A DNA stretch of 64,000 bases from Symsagittifera roscoffensis (taxonomy: Eukaryota; Xenacoelomorpha; Acoela; Convolutidae): NCBI RefSeq assembly GCF_963678635.1, contig NC_087063.1:68178727-68242726 (forward strand), written 5' to 3'. Below, in pieces: positions 20,344 to 30,086 of the stretch. Position 1 is the first letter of the stretch. Every line of letters starts with the position of its first letter. The notes beneath the pieces were generated by a model. It saw nothing but the letters and a program-made list of their open reading frames with translations, ran no database searches and was not told where the DNA came from. The translations under genes and the position numbers were made by a program.

Positions 20344-21945
20344 AGACGAAACACTCAGCAGGCACAGGCAAGGCAGAGGAAAAGATTCGACAAGAAAGCA
20401 GCTGGTGCAAAGGCCTACTCGGTGAGAGACTACGTATGGGTATTTCAGAACGTTATACCACCGAAAGGAACAAAGAAGCTTCTAAAAAAGTGGAGGGGAC
20501 CCTTCATGATTACGGAGGTGCATCAGGAGGGACGTTTTTATAGACTGAGTACTGGCCGAGCCGCCCACTACGAGAACATCAAGCCACACAATCCATCGAC
20601 AGAAGACTGGTGTATACCTGCAGACATGGAAGAGGGGGATTATCTAATGATGGACCCTGCTTGTGAGGTCAATGAAAAAGGCACCAGGCAGAAGAACGAT
20701 GGAAACGAAATCGTAGAGGATGGTACAGATACACCGCTGGACCTGGATCCAAACGAACAGATCGAAGCGGACGATGAGACCTTGCCCTACGCAGAGGAAG
20801 ATTGGCAGGATTCCGAACAGACAGAGATTCCCAAGAACATGGAACCAGATCTTCCGTTCACGATGCAGACTCGTCAGAAAGACGGGATGAGACCAAGAAA
20901 GAAATACAATCCTTACGGTGACGACTTTGTAGTGGATAGGATAGATCTAAAGAAAATAGTGGAGGAAGTAGTGGGTTTAGAGGAAATAACCGTGTCACAA
21001 GACATTGACATAGTCGATGATCACAACGATGAGTGGGTTGACGACTGGTCGAAACCCGAGGTGGAGTTCGACGATGAGCAACAGCAGTCAAATGAACAAG
21101 ACCTGACGAACCTGCGTGTCTTAGAGTGGCTGAACGAAATGACATCAGACCCTGAAAAGACCAGCGTTACGATTCAAGACGTAGATCGCGAAAGCGCGAA
21201 ATACATTAAGACCGAACGAGATGATCCTTCCTGGGCTGCCCAGGAAGGACAACTTCTCATTCCAGCTTCTAATCTTGACTTAATACCCGGTATGCGATCG
21301 ACGGGGACGCCGATGGATATTTTTGTCCGGGGAGTGGGGGTAGGACTTACCCACACTGAAAACTTGATAATAAAAAAATTGAGAATAGCAAGAGAAACAG
21401 GAAACTTAGAAGCAGAAACAGGCGAAGAACCTAAGAAACCTGACATAGGCAGGGTAGTTGAGTCATATTTTAACTTACCAAATGAATATTCAAGTAACAT
21501 AGTACTAACAGATAGTGATTTCATACTCACAAACAGAACATGTGCGATAGCAATCACCGCAGACATGAGTTTTAGGACGGCGCTAGCGGCAGATTTTAAG
21601 AGGGAATACAAAAACGTGGAATTCCTTTGGAAGCAAAGACCAGGGATAGGGGGCGTAGCAGCCTTACCCCCGGCGGTGTCGCAGATACCGGGAAAGTACT
21701 TATGCTTCTTGGTAACGAGGGCGACAGAGAAGCAGCACGTGGACCCAGAAAACCTAGTCTTGTCTTTGACGAGGCTGAGGGACTTCCTTGTGGAAATGGA
21801 CGTGAAGGAGCTTTCGCTTCCAGTGTACGATCCAAATAGAGGAAGACTGCATCCTCGGGAATTGTACGCGCTTGTACACGTGATATTCTCTGATACGAAC
21901 ATACAAGTGTATCTACATAAGAAATATTACTTAAGTATAGGCTGA
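20344..21945 (+). CDS. Gag-Pol of element B, end: GPF module, acidic linker, macrodomain-like C terminus
   Basis: This continues the integrase frame after the TGA at 20341; it has no ATG near its start and would not be translated alone. A WRGPF motif near 20492-20506 marks the GPY/F integrase tail module. A long acidic linker follows, containing a conserved FVRGVGVG segment. The last roughly 154 codons (21481-21942) read like a TARG1-type macrodomain. They are conserved in C, although C has a frameshift there. The frame ends at TGA 21943-21945. Confidence 0.9.
   Translation, partial: RRNTQQAQARQRKRFDKKAAGAKAYSVRDYVWVFQNVIPPKGTKKLLKKWRGPFMITEVHQEGRFYRLSTGRAAHYENIKPHNPSTEDWCIPADMEEGDYLMMDPACEVNEKGTRQKNDGNEIVEDGTDTPLDLDPNEQIEADDETLPYAEEDWQDSEQTEIPKNMEPDLPFTMQTRQKDGMRPRKKYNPYGDDFVVDRIDLKKIVEEVVGLEEITVSQDIDIVDDHNDEWVDDWSKPEVEFDDEQQQSNEQDLTNLRVLEWLNEMTSDPEKTSVTIQDVDRESAKYIKTERDDPSWAAQEGQLLIPASNLDLIPGMRSTGTPMDIFVRGVGVGLTHTENLIIKKLRIARETGNLEAETGEEPKKPDIGRVVESYFNLPNEYSSNIVLTDSDFILTNRTCAIAITADMSFRTALAADFKREYKNVEFLWKQRPGIGGVAALPPAVSQIPGKYLCFLVTRATEKQHVDPENLVLSLTRLRDFLVEMDVKELSLPVYDPNRGRLHPRELYALVHVIFSDTNIQVYLHKKYYLSIG
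21320..21340 (+). promoter_or_regulatory. Candidate internal (central) polypurine tract, element B
   Basis: A T-run is followed by GTCCGGGGAGTGGGGG inside the integrase-to-macrodomain linker. It shares TGTCCGGGGAGT with the tract just before the B 3' LTR. B and C are identical over about 33 bases here, including every third codon position, although the two families differ widely elsewhere. Retroviruses such as lentiviruses use a central tract to start a second plus strand. Confidence 0.5.
21481..21942 (+). other. Macrodomain-like domain (TARG1/OARD1 type) at Gag-Pol C terminus
   Basis: The order of motifs fits the TARG1 branch of macrodomains, which bind or hydrolyse ADP-ribose. There is a beta strand ending SDF, an AITADM segment, a DFKREY helix end, a VEFLWKQRPG segment, KYLCFLVTR, a helix with ENLVLSLTRLRDF, then VKELSLPVYD and a final IQVYLHKKYY strand. 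The usual glycine loop and the lysine and aspartate that TARG1 uses for catalysis are not evident, since PVYDPNRGRL replaces the typical PxxGCGLD loop. It may bind a ligand without catalysis. The assignment rests on remembered family patterns and needs a profile search. Confidence 0.68.
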
Positions 21946-22341
21946 GTGATGTGCGAGAGGGTGTTAGGCCAAAGACTAAGTTGTGTGTAATATGTGAGAG
22001 GTGCGTTATGTTATGTTATGTGTTAGGTTATTAAGATCATGGGTAAGTAGGGGTTAGTGACCATGAACAACTAAATGACGATCTTGGGAATAGATCCAAA
22101 GTTTGTACTGTCCAATCTTAGGTCGAATTCCAAAATTTTAGAAACCAATTGATTTTAATAAATTTTAGGATAAATATCTTTTTATCTGAACTGTCTTTAA
22201 GCAAATTTTAACGATATATAATAAGGTGAAACTGACAGGTGTGACAGTCGTGATTCCTTTTCTAGATCCTGATTGATCATTTAATTGCTCACTTGAGTCA
22301 AAACTTGAAATCGAAATCAAAACAAACTTGGAAAGAACAGT
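21946..22341 (+). other. Gap between Gag-Pol and third frame, element B
   Basis: These 396 bp hold no gene. An AATTTTAG at 22161-22168 could be a nematode-like 3' splice site used to make a subgenomic mRNA for the third frame. Element C has a better acceptor (TTTTCAG) in the equivalent gap. Splicing is inferred only. Confidence 0.4.
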
Positions 22342-25300
22342 ATGGACAATTTCAACCTGGATGAATTGATGGACCTGGCAGAGGCATATGTAGGACCGAT
22401 GGTAGATGCGATCTATCGTCGGCTGATCGAACGAGACTTCGCTCTGGAGGACCCAGAGGTGGTCATGTTGCTGACCGCCCTGATTAACATCTTGGGGCAC
22501 GACAACCGTGGGGACCGCCCCACGGAAGTCCTGTTGATGGCAGCATATGGAGAAAGAGGAGTACTAGACCGCCCGAACATGAGAGTGATGAGGTGGAGAA
22601 ACGGGGCTCTCTCAGGGAGTGACTTGGCGAATGAGCCTGGGTTGGGAAGTTCTAGGACTTACCAACCAGGTGAGATGCCAATGCCCTCCAAGCCCAAACC
22701 TGGGCTGACGAGAATGCATCGGGAGATGAACAGCGAGGCGACCTCGTCTGGTTCACCACTGAGAGCAGCTGTGCCACCAAAAGAGGCGAAAGTAACACAG
22801 AAGGTTCAGACGAACCAAACCATACAAGATCTGGACGAGATGAACGATCAGTTGAGAAGTACGAAGAAGGAGTTAGACGATATGACGAAGACCATGCTGG
22901 CAATGGAGGAAGACCGGGACATGTGGAGAAAGTTGTTTGAAGACTGCAACAAAAAGCAGGGTCAAGAGATCGAACGCTTAAGGCAGGAATACAAAGAGCG
23001 ATCGGAGCAGGTGGCGTTGACGACGTCCATTGAGAAAGTGATACCTGCAAGGGATATTCCTCGTGGGCAGTCCCCGATGGAGCTCTTGACACCTCGAGAA
23101 ATGAGTCAAACAACGGAGACACGGCTTCCAGCAGAGACGAACCGAGTAACAATCCCGGATCCTAGTGACACCTTGGGTGATCCCGTCGTAGAACAGACAG
23201 TGAGAAAACTGATAGAGACCGCTGGACGATTGGTCGCTAACAAGAATGCACCAGGTTCCGGGGTGACTGCACCCTATGGAACGATTGACGATACGGGCAG
23301 AGTACAACTCTCCCAGACAGTAATCAGACAAGGGATGAGTAACGTGACACCACTCATGGGGAACTCGAGAATCCCAGAGAGGAAAGTAAGGAAGATGCCA
23401 GCGAAGAAAGTGTCTCGTGTAATAGACGTGCAGAAGAATAATCAATTGAAGTATAATTTCACGGGAGTTCCGGAGACAGATCCGAGAGCCTGCTTCAATC
23501 GAGCTACCTGGAGCCCAGCTGTGAACCTGCAGCAACCACCACTCGGGACATCTCACCTGATATTGGGAGACAGCTTAGTCAGAGTGCTGTCGAATTTGAG
23601 GACCTCATGGGTCACCACGGTGATGGCCTTTGGAGGCGCGACGATTGCCCAATTATATCGCATGGTGGAGCTGATGAATCCAGGGAAGATACCCAATGTG
23701 ATGATCTTAGTTGGGACGAATGATATCTCCAGAGGATCAGATGAGCAGGAAGCACTGTGGGAATCAATGATGGTGTGTTTGTTTACTACTCTCTGGCAGA
23801 AGTTCAGTTGCGCGGTACTGACCGTTTGCACGGTGCCAATGAACGCAAGAAGCCTGACAGCATCAGGAAGAAGGCACAACGAGGGAGTCATGATATGGAA
23901 CAACATCTTGAGAAACCTAGCAAATCGAAATGCCGGAAGAATGATCCTCATGGACATTGAACATGAATTGAGAGCCATGAATCAAGCCAGACTGACCACA
24001 GATGGCATCCACTTCGACAGTGTCGAAGGACAAGCTTGGTTGAATCGAGTCTTCCAAGAACGGTTGGATGAGCTGGAAGCAGAACTCTTTGACACAGGAG
24101 TGCTGAAGGAAGAGGGAACGGTGAGTGATACGGTGATCACCACCTTTGTACCTCCTAACCTGGAAACACGCTTGGGTACGGTCCCAGCCGTCACAAATTA
24201 CCGGCAACAAAGCTCCAGTGAACCAGGTCGAAGAACAGACGTACAAGATCGGTTGGGAGAAGCACCGATGAGGAGGACAATCCATCCTAGGAAAAGGATA
24301 GGACCTGTCAACCAACCAATCGAGGAAGTAGCAGGCACATCCAGATCGGACACTAGATCGGAGACGACGAGTACCAGTCGAGAGGAGAGACCGAGCAGAG
24401 GCTCATTGATGTGGTCGCGATCCATACCGTCTCCTTGGCATATATACAAAGAAGAACTAATGAAGCTGGACCTACAGAGAGTGAGCTTCATCGAAGATGC
24501 AAGGAGGATGCTGAATGGAGCGACGCTATCCGTCAGCAGATTGTACTCGATAACCGGCGTAGACTGGTTGATAGCCGCTAGCATAAATTTCAGCTCCACG
24601 ACGGCCTTGAGGTTTGCCGACTTGGAGGGACTGCCCTCCAACAACACAATAGGACCTGTGAATGCAAGACCGTTGCAAGATGTGAGATTGAACCATGATG
24701 AGAGGAATCGTGAAGAAAGGCCAGGAAGATTCCTGACGGCGAGAGCGCCGATTGGACAACACGTGAAGATATTTAGGCAATTGACGACACCACCTGGTCA
24801 TGTGAAGGAGAGAGTGTACCCAAAACTAGTGAACCAAGATGGTGATGCCCAGAGATATGGCGGATTGACAGCGATAAAGAAAGATGAGACCATCTTCGCC
24901 GCCTACGACAAAGCAGAGATGAGAAAGGCCAAAATCATGGTAGTAGCGAATTCAGAGTTCGTGTACACCTCTAAGTCTTTGTTTTGGCCGGACGTCATAA
25001 TGCTGGCCGTAGTTGACCTAGACCTATTGCAATCAGTGTCATTGGCTATAGGGGTACAAAGGCAGACAGAAATGAACCCGATAACGATTGTGTTTGCTGG
25101 CATCAATGACCATCTACACAGTAGAGGTTTTCTGAGCAGGCTCAGAGATCCTGCAACAGCAGAAAACGCAGTATGGCCAGCAATAAAAGACATCCTGGAG
25201 TCAATGGGTGAAGTGGTAGACGCGACAAAGGAGGGATCATTCAATAAAGTGACGTTGAGAGTAGTATTTGCGTTGTCTCCGGGATATGCATATCTCCCGG

Positions 25301-28300
25301 ATGGACTGAAATTTGTGTATGCAATGGTAGCCTTACTTTCGGAGGGAAAATATGATGTGATCATATCAGCCCCGAATCGCATGATAGAAATGGAGAACCT
25401 GAGGCCACTTAAGGCTGAACTGCCTGCAGTATGGTCTGATATCTCAAACGCGATGAGAGGGTTCAAGGACCACGCGCTACACATGTTGGTGTTGGACGAA
25501 GTGCTGGGGTTGGAACTGTCCAACTTCAGTCGGCAACTCAAACTGAAACCAGGAATAGATGACGACCATCGAGTGATCACGGCGATGTCCAACGACTTGT
25601 GGTTCCGAGCAATGGAAGTGGCGAGTGAAGACACGAGAAGAAAGAATTCACTGGAGACGAGAGCTCATCTGGAAGCGATGGTGCTGAGAACCAAGCCGGA
25701 AGCAAACCAGTGGCTACACCTGAATCCGAGAGTAGCGGCATTGGGTGCAGATGCTTTTCAGCAAGGCCCAGTAATGATCACTAAGATACACGCCTACTTG
25801 TTGAAGGAGGTGAACCTGGCGGAAAATGCCGGAGAAAAGACAGCTGAGTTCGTGAACAGAATGTGTCAGATTACTCTGGAAACCTTCTGGACCCAGGAAG
25901 TGAAAGGACAGGAGGGATTTGAAAGGACAGACAGCATGCTAGAAGGGTTGGGAGCCGGATGGACCGCGTCCTTCTTGGCAAAAGTCTACCCGAAAGTCTC
26001 GCACTACTTGATAAAGGAATTCCTCCAAGCGGTAGTGAAAGTATCGATAGTGGAATTAATAGCCTTGTTCGTGACATTTGGAGCGGAGAATTTCGTGAAA
26101 GGACCGGTGATACTGCTTACGGATGGAATACAGAACCTGCGACTAGATGGACTTCTGACATTGATCGCAATAACCCACGGAAACTTGGGAGGACTGATGA
26201 AACTGGCACGTTGTCCAGAGCAGATGAAAGAGAGAGTGAGGAATCTGGATATGAAGAAATCCACAGACTCGTGGAACAAAATAAGAGACCTGAGACACAC
26301 TCTTATCCAGTATCTCTTGCAGCAAAATCGCTTTGGAACCGGAGAAGACGAGACAATTGAAAGAGAGGAAGATGTTAGACGACATGTTGGAGGCATGCCG
26401 CTGTTAACAGATTTGAGCTTAGCTATGAGAATCGATCCCTTGGCGCTGATCAGAGGAGTCACGGAGTTCGTGACAGTGATCTATGGACCAGCAGTCACCT
26501 TTGCGTTCCCTGACGTTAAAGTGGAAGCATATAGGAGGTCGGTGTTGCACCTGAACCTCATATCGGCAGTGGACGGTAGTACACTGAACTGGTGTGAGCA
26601 GCACGCATTGCGAGAGCTCATGAGTGAAGATCTGTTATTTGCGAAAATATCGGAGCCAGAGATGACAGTCATCAATTTTGACGATCACTTCTGTGACCGC
26701 ATGGGAGAAGTAGAAAGAGGGCACATCGAGGTGTTTCCAAAGCTTTGGAATCTGAGGCCCTATGACAAAACGAATGGTGAAATGACCAGAGTGCCTCGTC
26801 TCACAGCAGCGTATCACAAGGTGAGAGAAGAGACGAAGGACTGGGGCGATTACAAGAAGCTACCCGAAGCAATCCCTGAATTCCCTCTGATAAGAAGGAT
26901 GTTGCTCGGAGCAGTCTCCGTAGTACAAACTCCTAGGTTGAGAGCATTCGAAACCAATGAAAGGAGAGTAGGGAATTTCTCGGCGACGATGGATCCATAC
27001 TTCGTGGGGAGAAATGCCGCCGTGTTACAGTACACACAATTTGCGTACACGGATCAAGCGACGAGAAGGCGAATAAGCAACGCTGCTACTCCCAAGCCTG
27101 AAGGATTTGATGAGGAATGGAGGGGACTAGGCTTAGCTCCAATGAGGATGAGAGGCAGGACTGAATTGCCTGAAGCCTCAGTAATACTGACCAGTGTGAG
27201 AAAAGAGATGAAAGCTGCGGGAGTATTGCAGACGAGAATTTTCCTAGCACCCTTCGGCTGCGAGGAAATCAAAGTGGTCCATGGAGAAGAGGAAGATAAG
27301 TCGGCCGGTACATTGCTCATACCGAGATTCCAGGAAGAAGCCGACAAAGACGAACAAGGACCATCGAACTCGAATAGGGACAAGTCAGAAGGAGATGATG
27401 GACAGGGTGGAAACCGTCAGACTGAAGAACCCATGCAACAAGATCAAGCTGGTGGGGAGGACGACAGGGCATCGACAGGAGGAACATCCAGCCTGGATTT
27501 CAATATCTTCAGTGATCTTGAGAATAATGCAGACACGTTGGAAACGACTGAGCCAGCGGATGAAGGCATCTCGACACTGGAACCTCCGTCAGCCTTTGAG
27601 GAGATGAAACGGAATTTGCCGGAGAGCAGCTCTCCTGGCAATACAAGAAATAACGATCAGAGAATCCTCATGGAATCACCTCGGAGGAGAAGAATAGAGG
27701 CCTCAGCCAGAGTACCTTTCTTGGGAACGCTACCCGAAGAAGAATGGGAAGTACATCACCGAGACCACGAGAGTAGGACGGGATGTAAGCTGGACAGAGT
27801 GGCGTTCATGGAAGAAGTCTGGACTGTGATTCAGAGCTATGGGACCCAGTCCATTCTCAAAACAGGTCTCAATCAACCCTTGATGAGAGAAGTACTTGAC
27901 AAGCTTGATGAGTGTGAAGGGAGACTGAGTGAGTTATTGATCGACTCAGCCACTGATGAGAGTGAAGTGAGTTCTCCCATCAAGATGACACCGCAGGACA
28001 ATGAAGGAGAGGTGGTGTACCTGTCAAGGACCAGGAGAGGAACGATGCGATCGAAAATGGTGATTGATAAAATCAATGCGATGAAAATGAAGTTAGGCAG
28101 CAGGGTGATGCCGAGGAGGATTGGAAAGACGAAAGTGGATTCGGAAATATCGATGAAAGCTGGTAACTCAGCGAAAAGAAAACGAGTCGAGGAAGTCATG
28201 GATTTGGGGCAAGGTGATTATCAATTGTCTGGCGCAGATAGAATATTAACTGATATAGCGATGGTGCCACCCATTCTCATGGCGGGGATAAAGTCAACCG

Positions 28301-29139
28301 GTTATAAATCCAAAAGGAGTGACCGCACTCTGACTGGAGCAATTTTAGAAATGGAAATACTCAGTCAATGTGGAGAGAGTAAAATGAGGGACTTCAAACC
28401 ATCTCCCATGAATCATGGAAAAGGGAGTGTTGCAGGACAACTGACACCAGTGGAATACAACCGACTAACAGTGTCGGAGACAGTGTCGATGGATGAACCC
28501 ACCGGTGGATACATGGAGATGTTGGAATACCGGAACTCGGCTAGAGGGTATGTAGTGGCCCTGGAAGACGAAAAAGCCATGGAGGGTTATCTGGAAATGA
28601 TGTTGCAAGGCACCACCCTCAAGCAGAAGGCGTATGGAACTTTGGCGTCGTCTGACGTAGAGGCGGAGACGATCGAGCAGTTAGTGAGCCTTCCATGGAA
28701 AGCAGTAGTATTGAGGTATTTCGAAGAAGAAATGAGGACTACGCCAAGAATACATGCTCTCGTGGCACTACCTTACGTAAGGACGGAATTACAACTCAGG
28801 CTCGCCTGGTGCATGATGGGACTGACTCGCGAAGAATATGATTCAGAAGAAAGGAAGAGATCAAAGGAGGAAAAAGTTTTCCTTATGACGAATCTGAGGG
28901 ATCTGATAGTCCAGGAGGGAGCAGCAGTAGCGTGTGCAAAGCGGAGAGACGCTCTCTGTTTCATTCGATTCCTGATAGAGCAGATCTCAGTACCTGCATT
29001 AAGCACTTGTGTTAAAATGTTGAAGGAAGGCGATGAGCGAACGAAAGCCATGTTCTTACTAGCAATGCTGGATATGCAGCAAAGTAAACCGATGAGGGTG
29101 AACATGAGAGAACCAAAGAAGAGTTGGAGTCAATACTAG
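22342..29139 (+). CDS. Third reading frame of element B: giant protein with tandem SGNH-like domains
   Basis: A 2,265-codon frame in the env position. The N terminus has a short helical region and a coiled coil near residues 155-225. A complete SGNH/GDSL hydrolase signature follows: GDS with Ser411, the glycine block at 431-432, GTND with Asn460, and DGIH with Asp554 and His557. A second weaker unit has NSE with Ser871, GIND with Asn922 and a DDDH at 1073-1076. The rest (about 1090-2265) is alpha-rich, unrecognised, and conserved in C and D. No signal peptide or clear membrane span is visible, so it does not look like an envelope. Such hydrolases remove acyl or acetyl groups; the substrate is unknown. 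The end is altered by a deletion near 29117 that joins two distant parts in different frames. Confidence 0.88.
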   Translation: MDNFNLDELMDLAEAYVGPMVDAIYRRLIERDFALEDPEVVMLLTALINILGHDNRGDRPTEVLLMAAYGERGVLDRPNMRVMRWRNGALSGSDLANEPGLGSSRTYQPGEMPMPSKPKPGLTRMHREMNSEATSSGSPLRAAVPPKEAKVTQKVQTNQTIQDLDEMNDQLRSTKKELDDMTKTMLAMEEDRDMWRKLFEDCNKKQGQEIERLRQEYKERSEQVALTTSIEKVIPARDIPRGQSPMELLTPREMSQTTETRLPAETNRVTIPDPSDTLGDPVVEQTVRKLIETAGRLVANKNAPGSGVTAPYGTIDDTGRVQLSQTVIRQGMSNVTPLMGNSRIPERKVRKMPAKKVSRVIDVQKNNQLKYNFTGVPETDPRACFNRATWSPAVNLQQPPLGTSHLILGDSLVRVLSNLRTSWVTTVMAFGGATIAQLYRMVELMNPGKIPNVMILVGTNDISRGSDEQEALWESMMVCLFTTLWQKFSCAVLTVCTVPMNARSLTASGRRHNEGVMIWNNILRNLANRNAGRMILMDIEHELRAMNQARLTTDGIHFDSVEGQAWLNRVFQERLDELEAELFDTGVLKEEGTVSDTVITTFVPPNLETRLGTVPAVTNYRQQSSSEPGRRTDVQDRLGEAPMRRTIHPRKRIGPVNQPIEEVAGTSRSDTRSETTSTSREERPSRGSLMWSRSIPSPWHIYKEELMKLDLQRVSFIEDARRMLNGATLSVSRLYSITGVDWLIAASINFSSTTALRFADLEGLPSNNTIGPVNARPLQDVRLNHDERNREERPGRFLTARAPIGQHVKIFRQLTTPPGHVKERVYPKLVNQDGDAQRYGGLTAIKKDETIFAAYDKAEMRKAKIMVVANSEFVYTSKSLFWPDVIMLAVVDLDLLQSVSLAIGVQRQTEMNPITIVFAGINDHLHSRGFLSRLRDPATAENAVWPAIKDILESMGEVVDATKEGSFNKVTLRVVFALSPGYAYLPDGLKFVYAMVALLSEGKYDVIISAPNRMIEMENLRPLKAELPAVWSDISNAMRGFKDHALHMLVLDEVLGLELSNFSRQLKLKPGIDDDHRVITAMSNDLWFRAMEVASEDTRRKNSLETRAHLEAMVLRTKPEANQWLHLNPRVAALGADAFQQGPVMITKIHAYLLKEVNLAENAGEKTAEFVNRMCQITLETFWTQEVKGQEGFERTDSMLEGLGAGWTASFLAKVYPKVSHYLIKEFLQAVVKVSIVELIALFVTFGAENFVKGPVILLTDGIQNLRLDGLLTLIAITHGNLGGLMKLARCPEQMKERVRNLDMKKSTDSWNKIRDLRHTLIQYLLQQNRFGTGEDETIEREEDVRRHVGGMPLLTDLSLAMRIDPLALIRGVTEFVTVIYGPAVTFAFPDVKVEAYRRSVLHLNLISAVDGSTLNWCEQHALRELMSEDLLFAKISEPEMTVINFDDHFCDRMGEVERGHIEVFPKLWNLRPYDKTNGEMTRVPRLTAAYHKVREETKDWGDYKKLPEAIPEFPLIRRMLLGAVSVVQTPRLRAFETNERRVGNFSATMDPYFVGRNAAVLQYTQFAYTDQATRRRISNAATPKPEGFDEEWRGLGLAPMRMRGRTELPEASVILTSVRKEMKAAGVLQTRIFLAPFGCEEIKVVHGEEEDKSAGTLLIPRFQEEADKDEQGPSNSNRDKSEGDDGQGGNRQTEEPMQQDQAGGEDDRASTGGTSSLDFNIFSDLENNADTLETTEPADEGISTLEPPSAFEEMKRNLPESSSPGNTRNNDQRILMESPRRRRIEASARVPFLGTLPEEEWEVHHRDHESRTGCKLDRVAFMEEVWTVIQSYGTQSILKTGLNQPLMREVLDKLDECEGRLSELLIDSATDESEVSSPIKMTPQDNEGEVVYLSRTRRGTMRSKMVIDKINAMKMKLGSRVMPRRIGKTKVDSEISMKAGNSAKRKRVEEVMDLGQGDYQLSGADRILTDIAMVPPILMAGIKSTGYKSKRSDRTLTGAILEMEILSQCGESKMRDFKPSPMNHGKGSVAGQLTPVEYNRLTVSETVSMDEPTGGYMEMLEYRNSARGYVVALEDEKAMEGYLEMMLQGTTLKQKAYGTLASSDVEAETIEQLVSLPWKAVVLRYFEEEMRTTPRIHALVALPYVRTELQLRLAWCMMGLTREEYDSEERKRSKEEKVFLMTNLRDLIVQEGAAVACAKRRDALCFIRFLIEQISVPALSTCVKMLKEGDERTKAMFLLAMLDMQQSKPMRVNMREPKKSWSQY
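23551..24040 (+). other. SGNH/GDSL hydrolase domain 1 in B third frame
   Basis: All four SGNH blocks are present in order: LILGDSLV, FGGAT, VGTNDIS and DGIHFD. The matching region of C (about 46740-47215) keeps GDS, FAGA, GTND and DGIH, so the active-site set is under constraint. SGNH esterase domains are also known in some vertebrate CR1/L2 LINE elements, which is a precedent for retroelement use. Confidence 0.85.
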
Positions 29140-30086
29140 GAAAGAAGTTCATGGGATATGTGAGCGGGAACTTCAGTGACTTTGAAAAACAGAAACAGAG
29201 AGGATCAACTGTCACAGATTACAATGCAGTAGATGAGAATGATGAAATCCACCGAGTGATGATGGAAGTGGAACCATTGCTGGAAGCTTCAGGAAAACGC
29301 AATTGGAGGAGCATCATGTTGACACATGACGAGTTTCCTTGCCACTGCTTGCTGCAGACCTGGTGGTATCCCAAGCGTAGTAATTTGGTGTTGATCTGGG
29401 ACTCTGGAGAGCTGCTCTCCATGGGTTTACCAGATTCATCACAGCCCATAACAATAGTGATAGTGGGAGTTATGATGGCGATACGATGGCTGGAAGCTCA
29501 TGTGAGAGAAAATAATAGACAGGAGGCACCGACGAGAGAACAATTGCAGAAATTAGATTGTCTAAAAGATTTAGATCTTTTTGAGACAATGTGCAAAGTT
29601 CTAAACATTCCGATGGAAGTGAAGAAGATATGGGCAAGAAAACGATTGATGCCATGGTTCAGAGCTAACATGACTGCATGGTTGTACGAGTATGCGAAAA
29701 AGCATATGTCGAAACATGGCAGAGTGTACAGTGAATATCAGCTGGACATTGGGGCAGGAGCTTTCAAGCGAGCTTTCGTGACCCATCGGAATGCAGTGAC
29801 GACCGCTGTGAAAAGAATTTCCAGGACGAGCGAGCGTAGTGGAAATGAGAAGGCAGAGATGCTGAAAGAAGATTTGGAGAGAAACGTGACGTTGTGTCTC
29901 CACAACAGCTTCTGTAGAAACAGAGAATCAAACGTGGATCCCCTACCTTGCTGTAAACAGAGGGTGGAAGAGCAGAAGTGTTGGAGGACGGCTTCCAACA
30001 GCGTCAGGATAGTCAATGACGTGCTACAAGACACGGAAACCGAGAGTGCGGAGTCAGCGTCACAGGAGGAGGAAATGGAGCATTGA
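29118..30086 (+). pseudogene. C-terminal part of the B third frame, shifted by an internal deletion
   Basis: About 320 codons encode the conserved C-terminal end of the giant protein, in a different frame from the main part and without its own ATG. Comparison with C and D shows that roughly 1.15 kb is missing at the join near 29117. D keeps that interval (about 59060-60200). The tail contains WWYP and HCLLQTW-type segments shared with C and ends in an acidic stretch. In an intact element this would be the end of a protein of about 3,000 residues. Confidence 0.85.

Noticed and set aside
29460-29520. Possible membrane segment in the third frame, as expected for an env protein
   Set aside because: The hydrophobic stretches are short and broken by charged residues; no signal peptide is seen at the N terminus in B or C.
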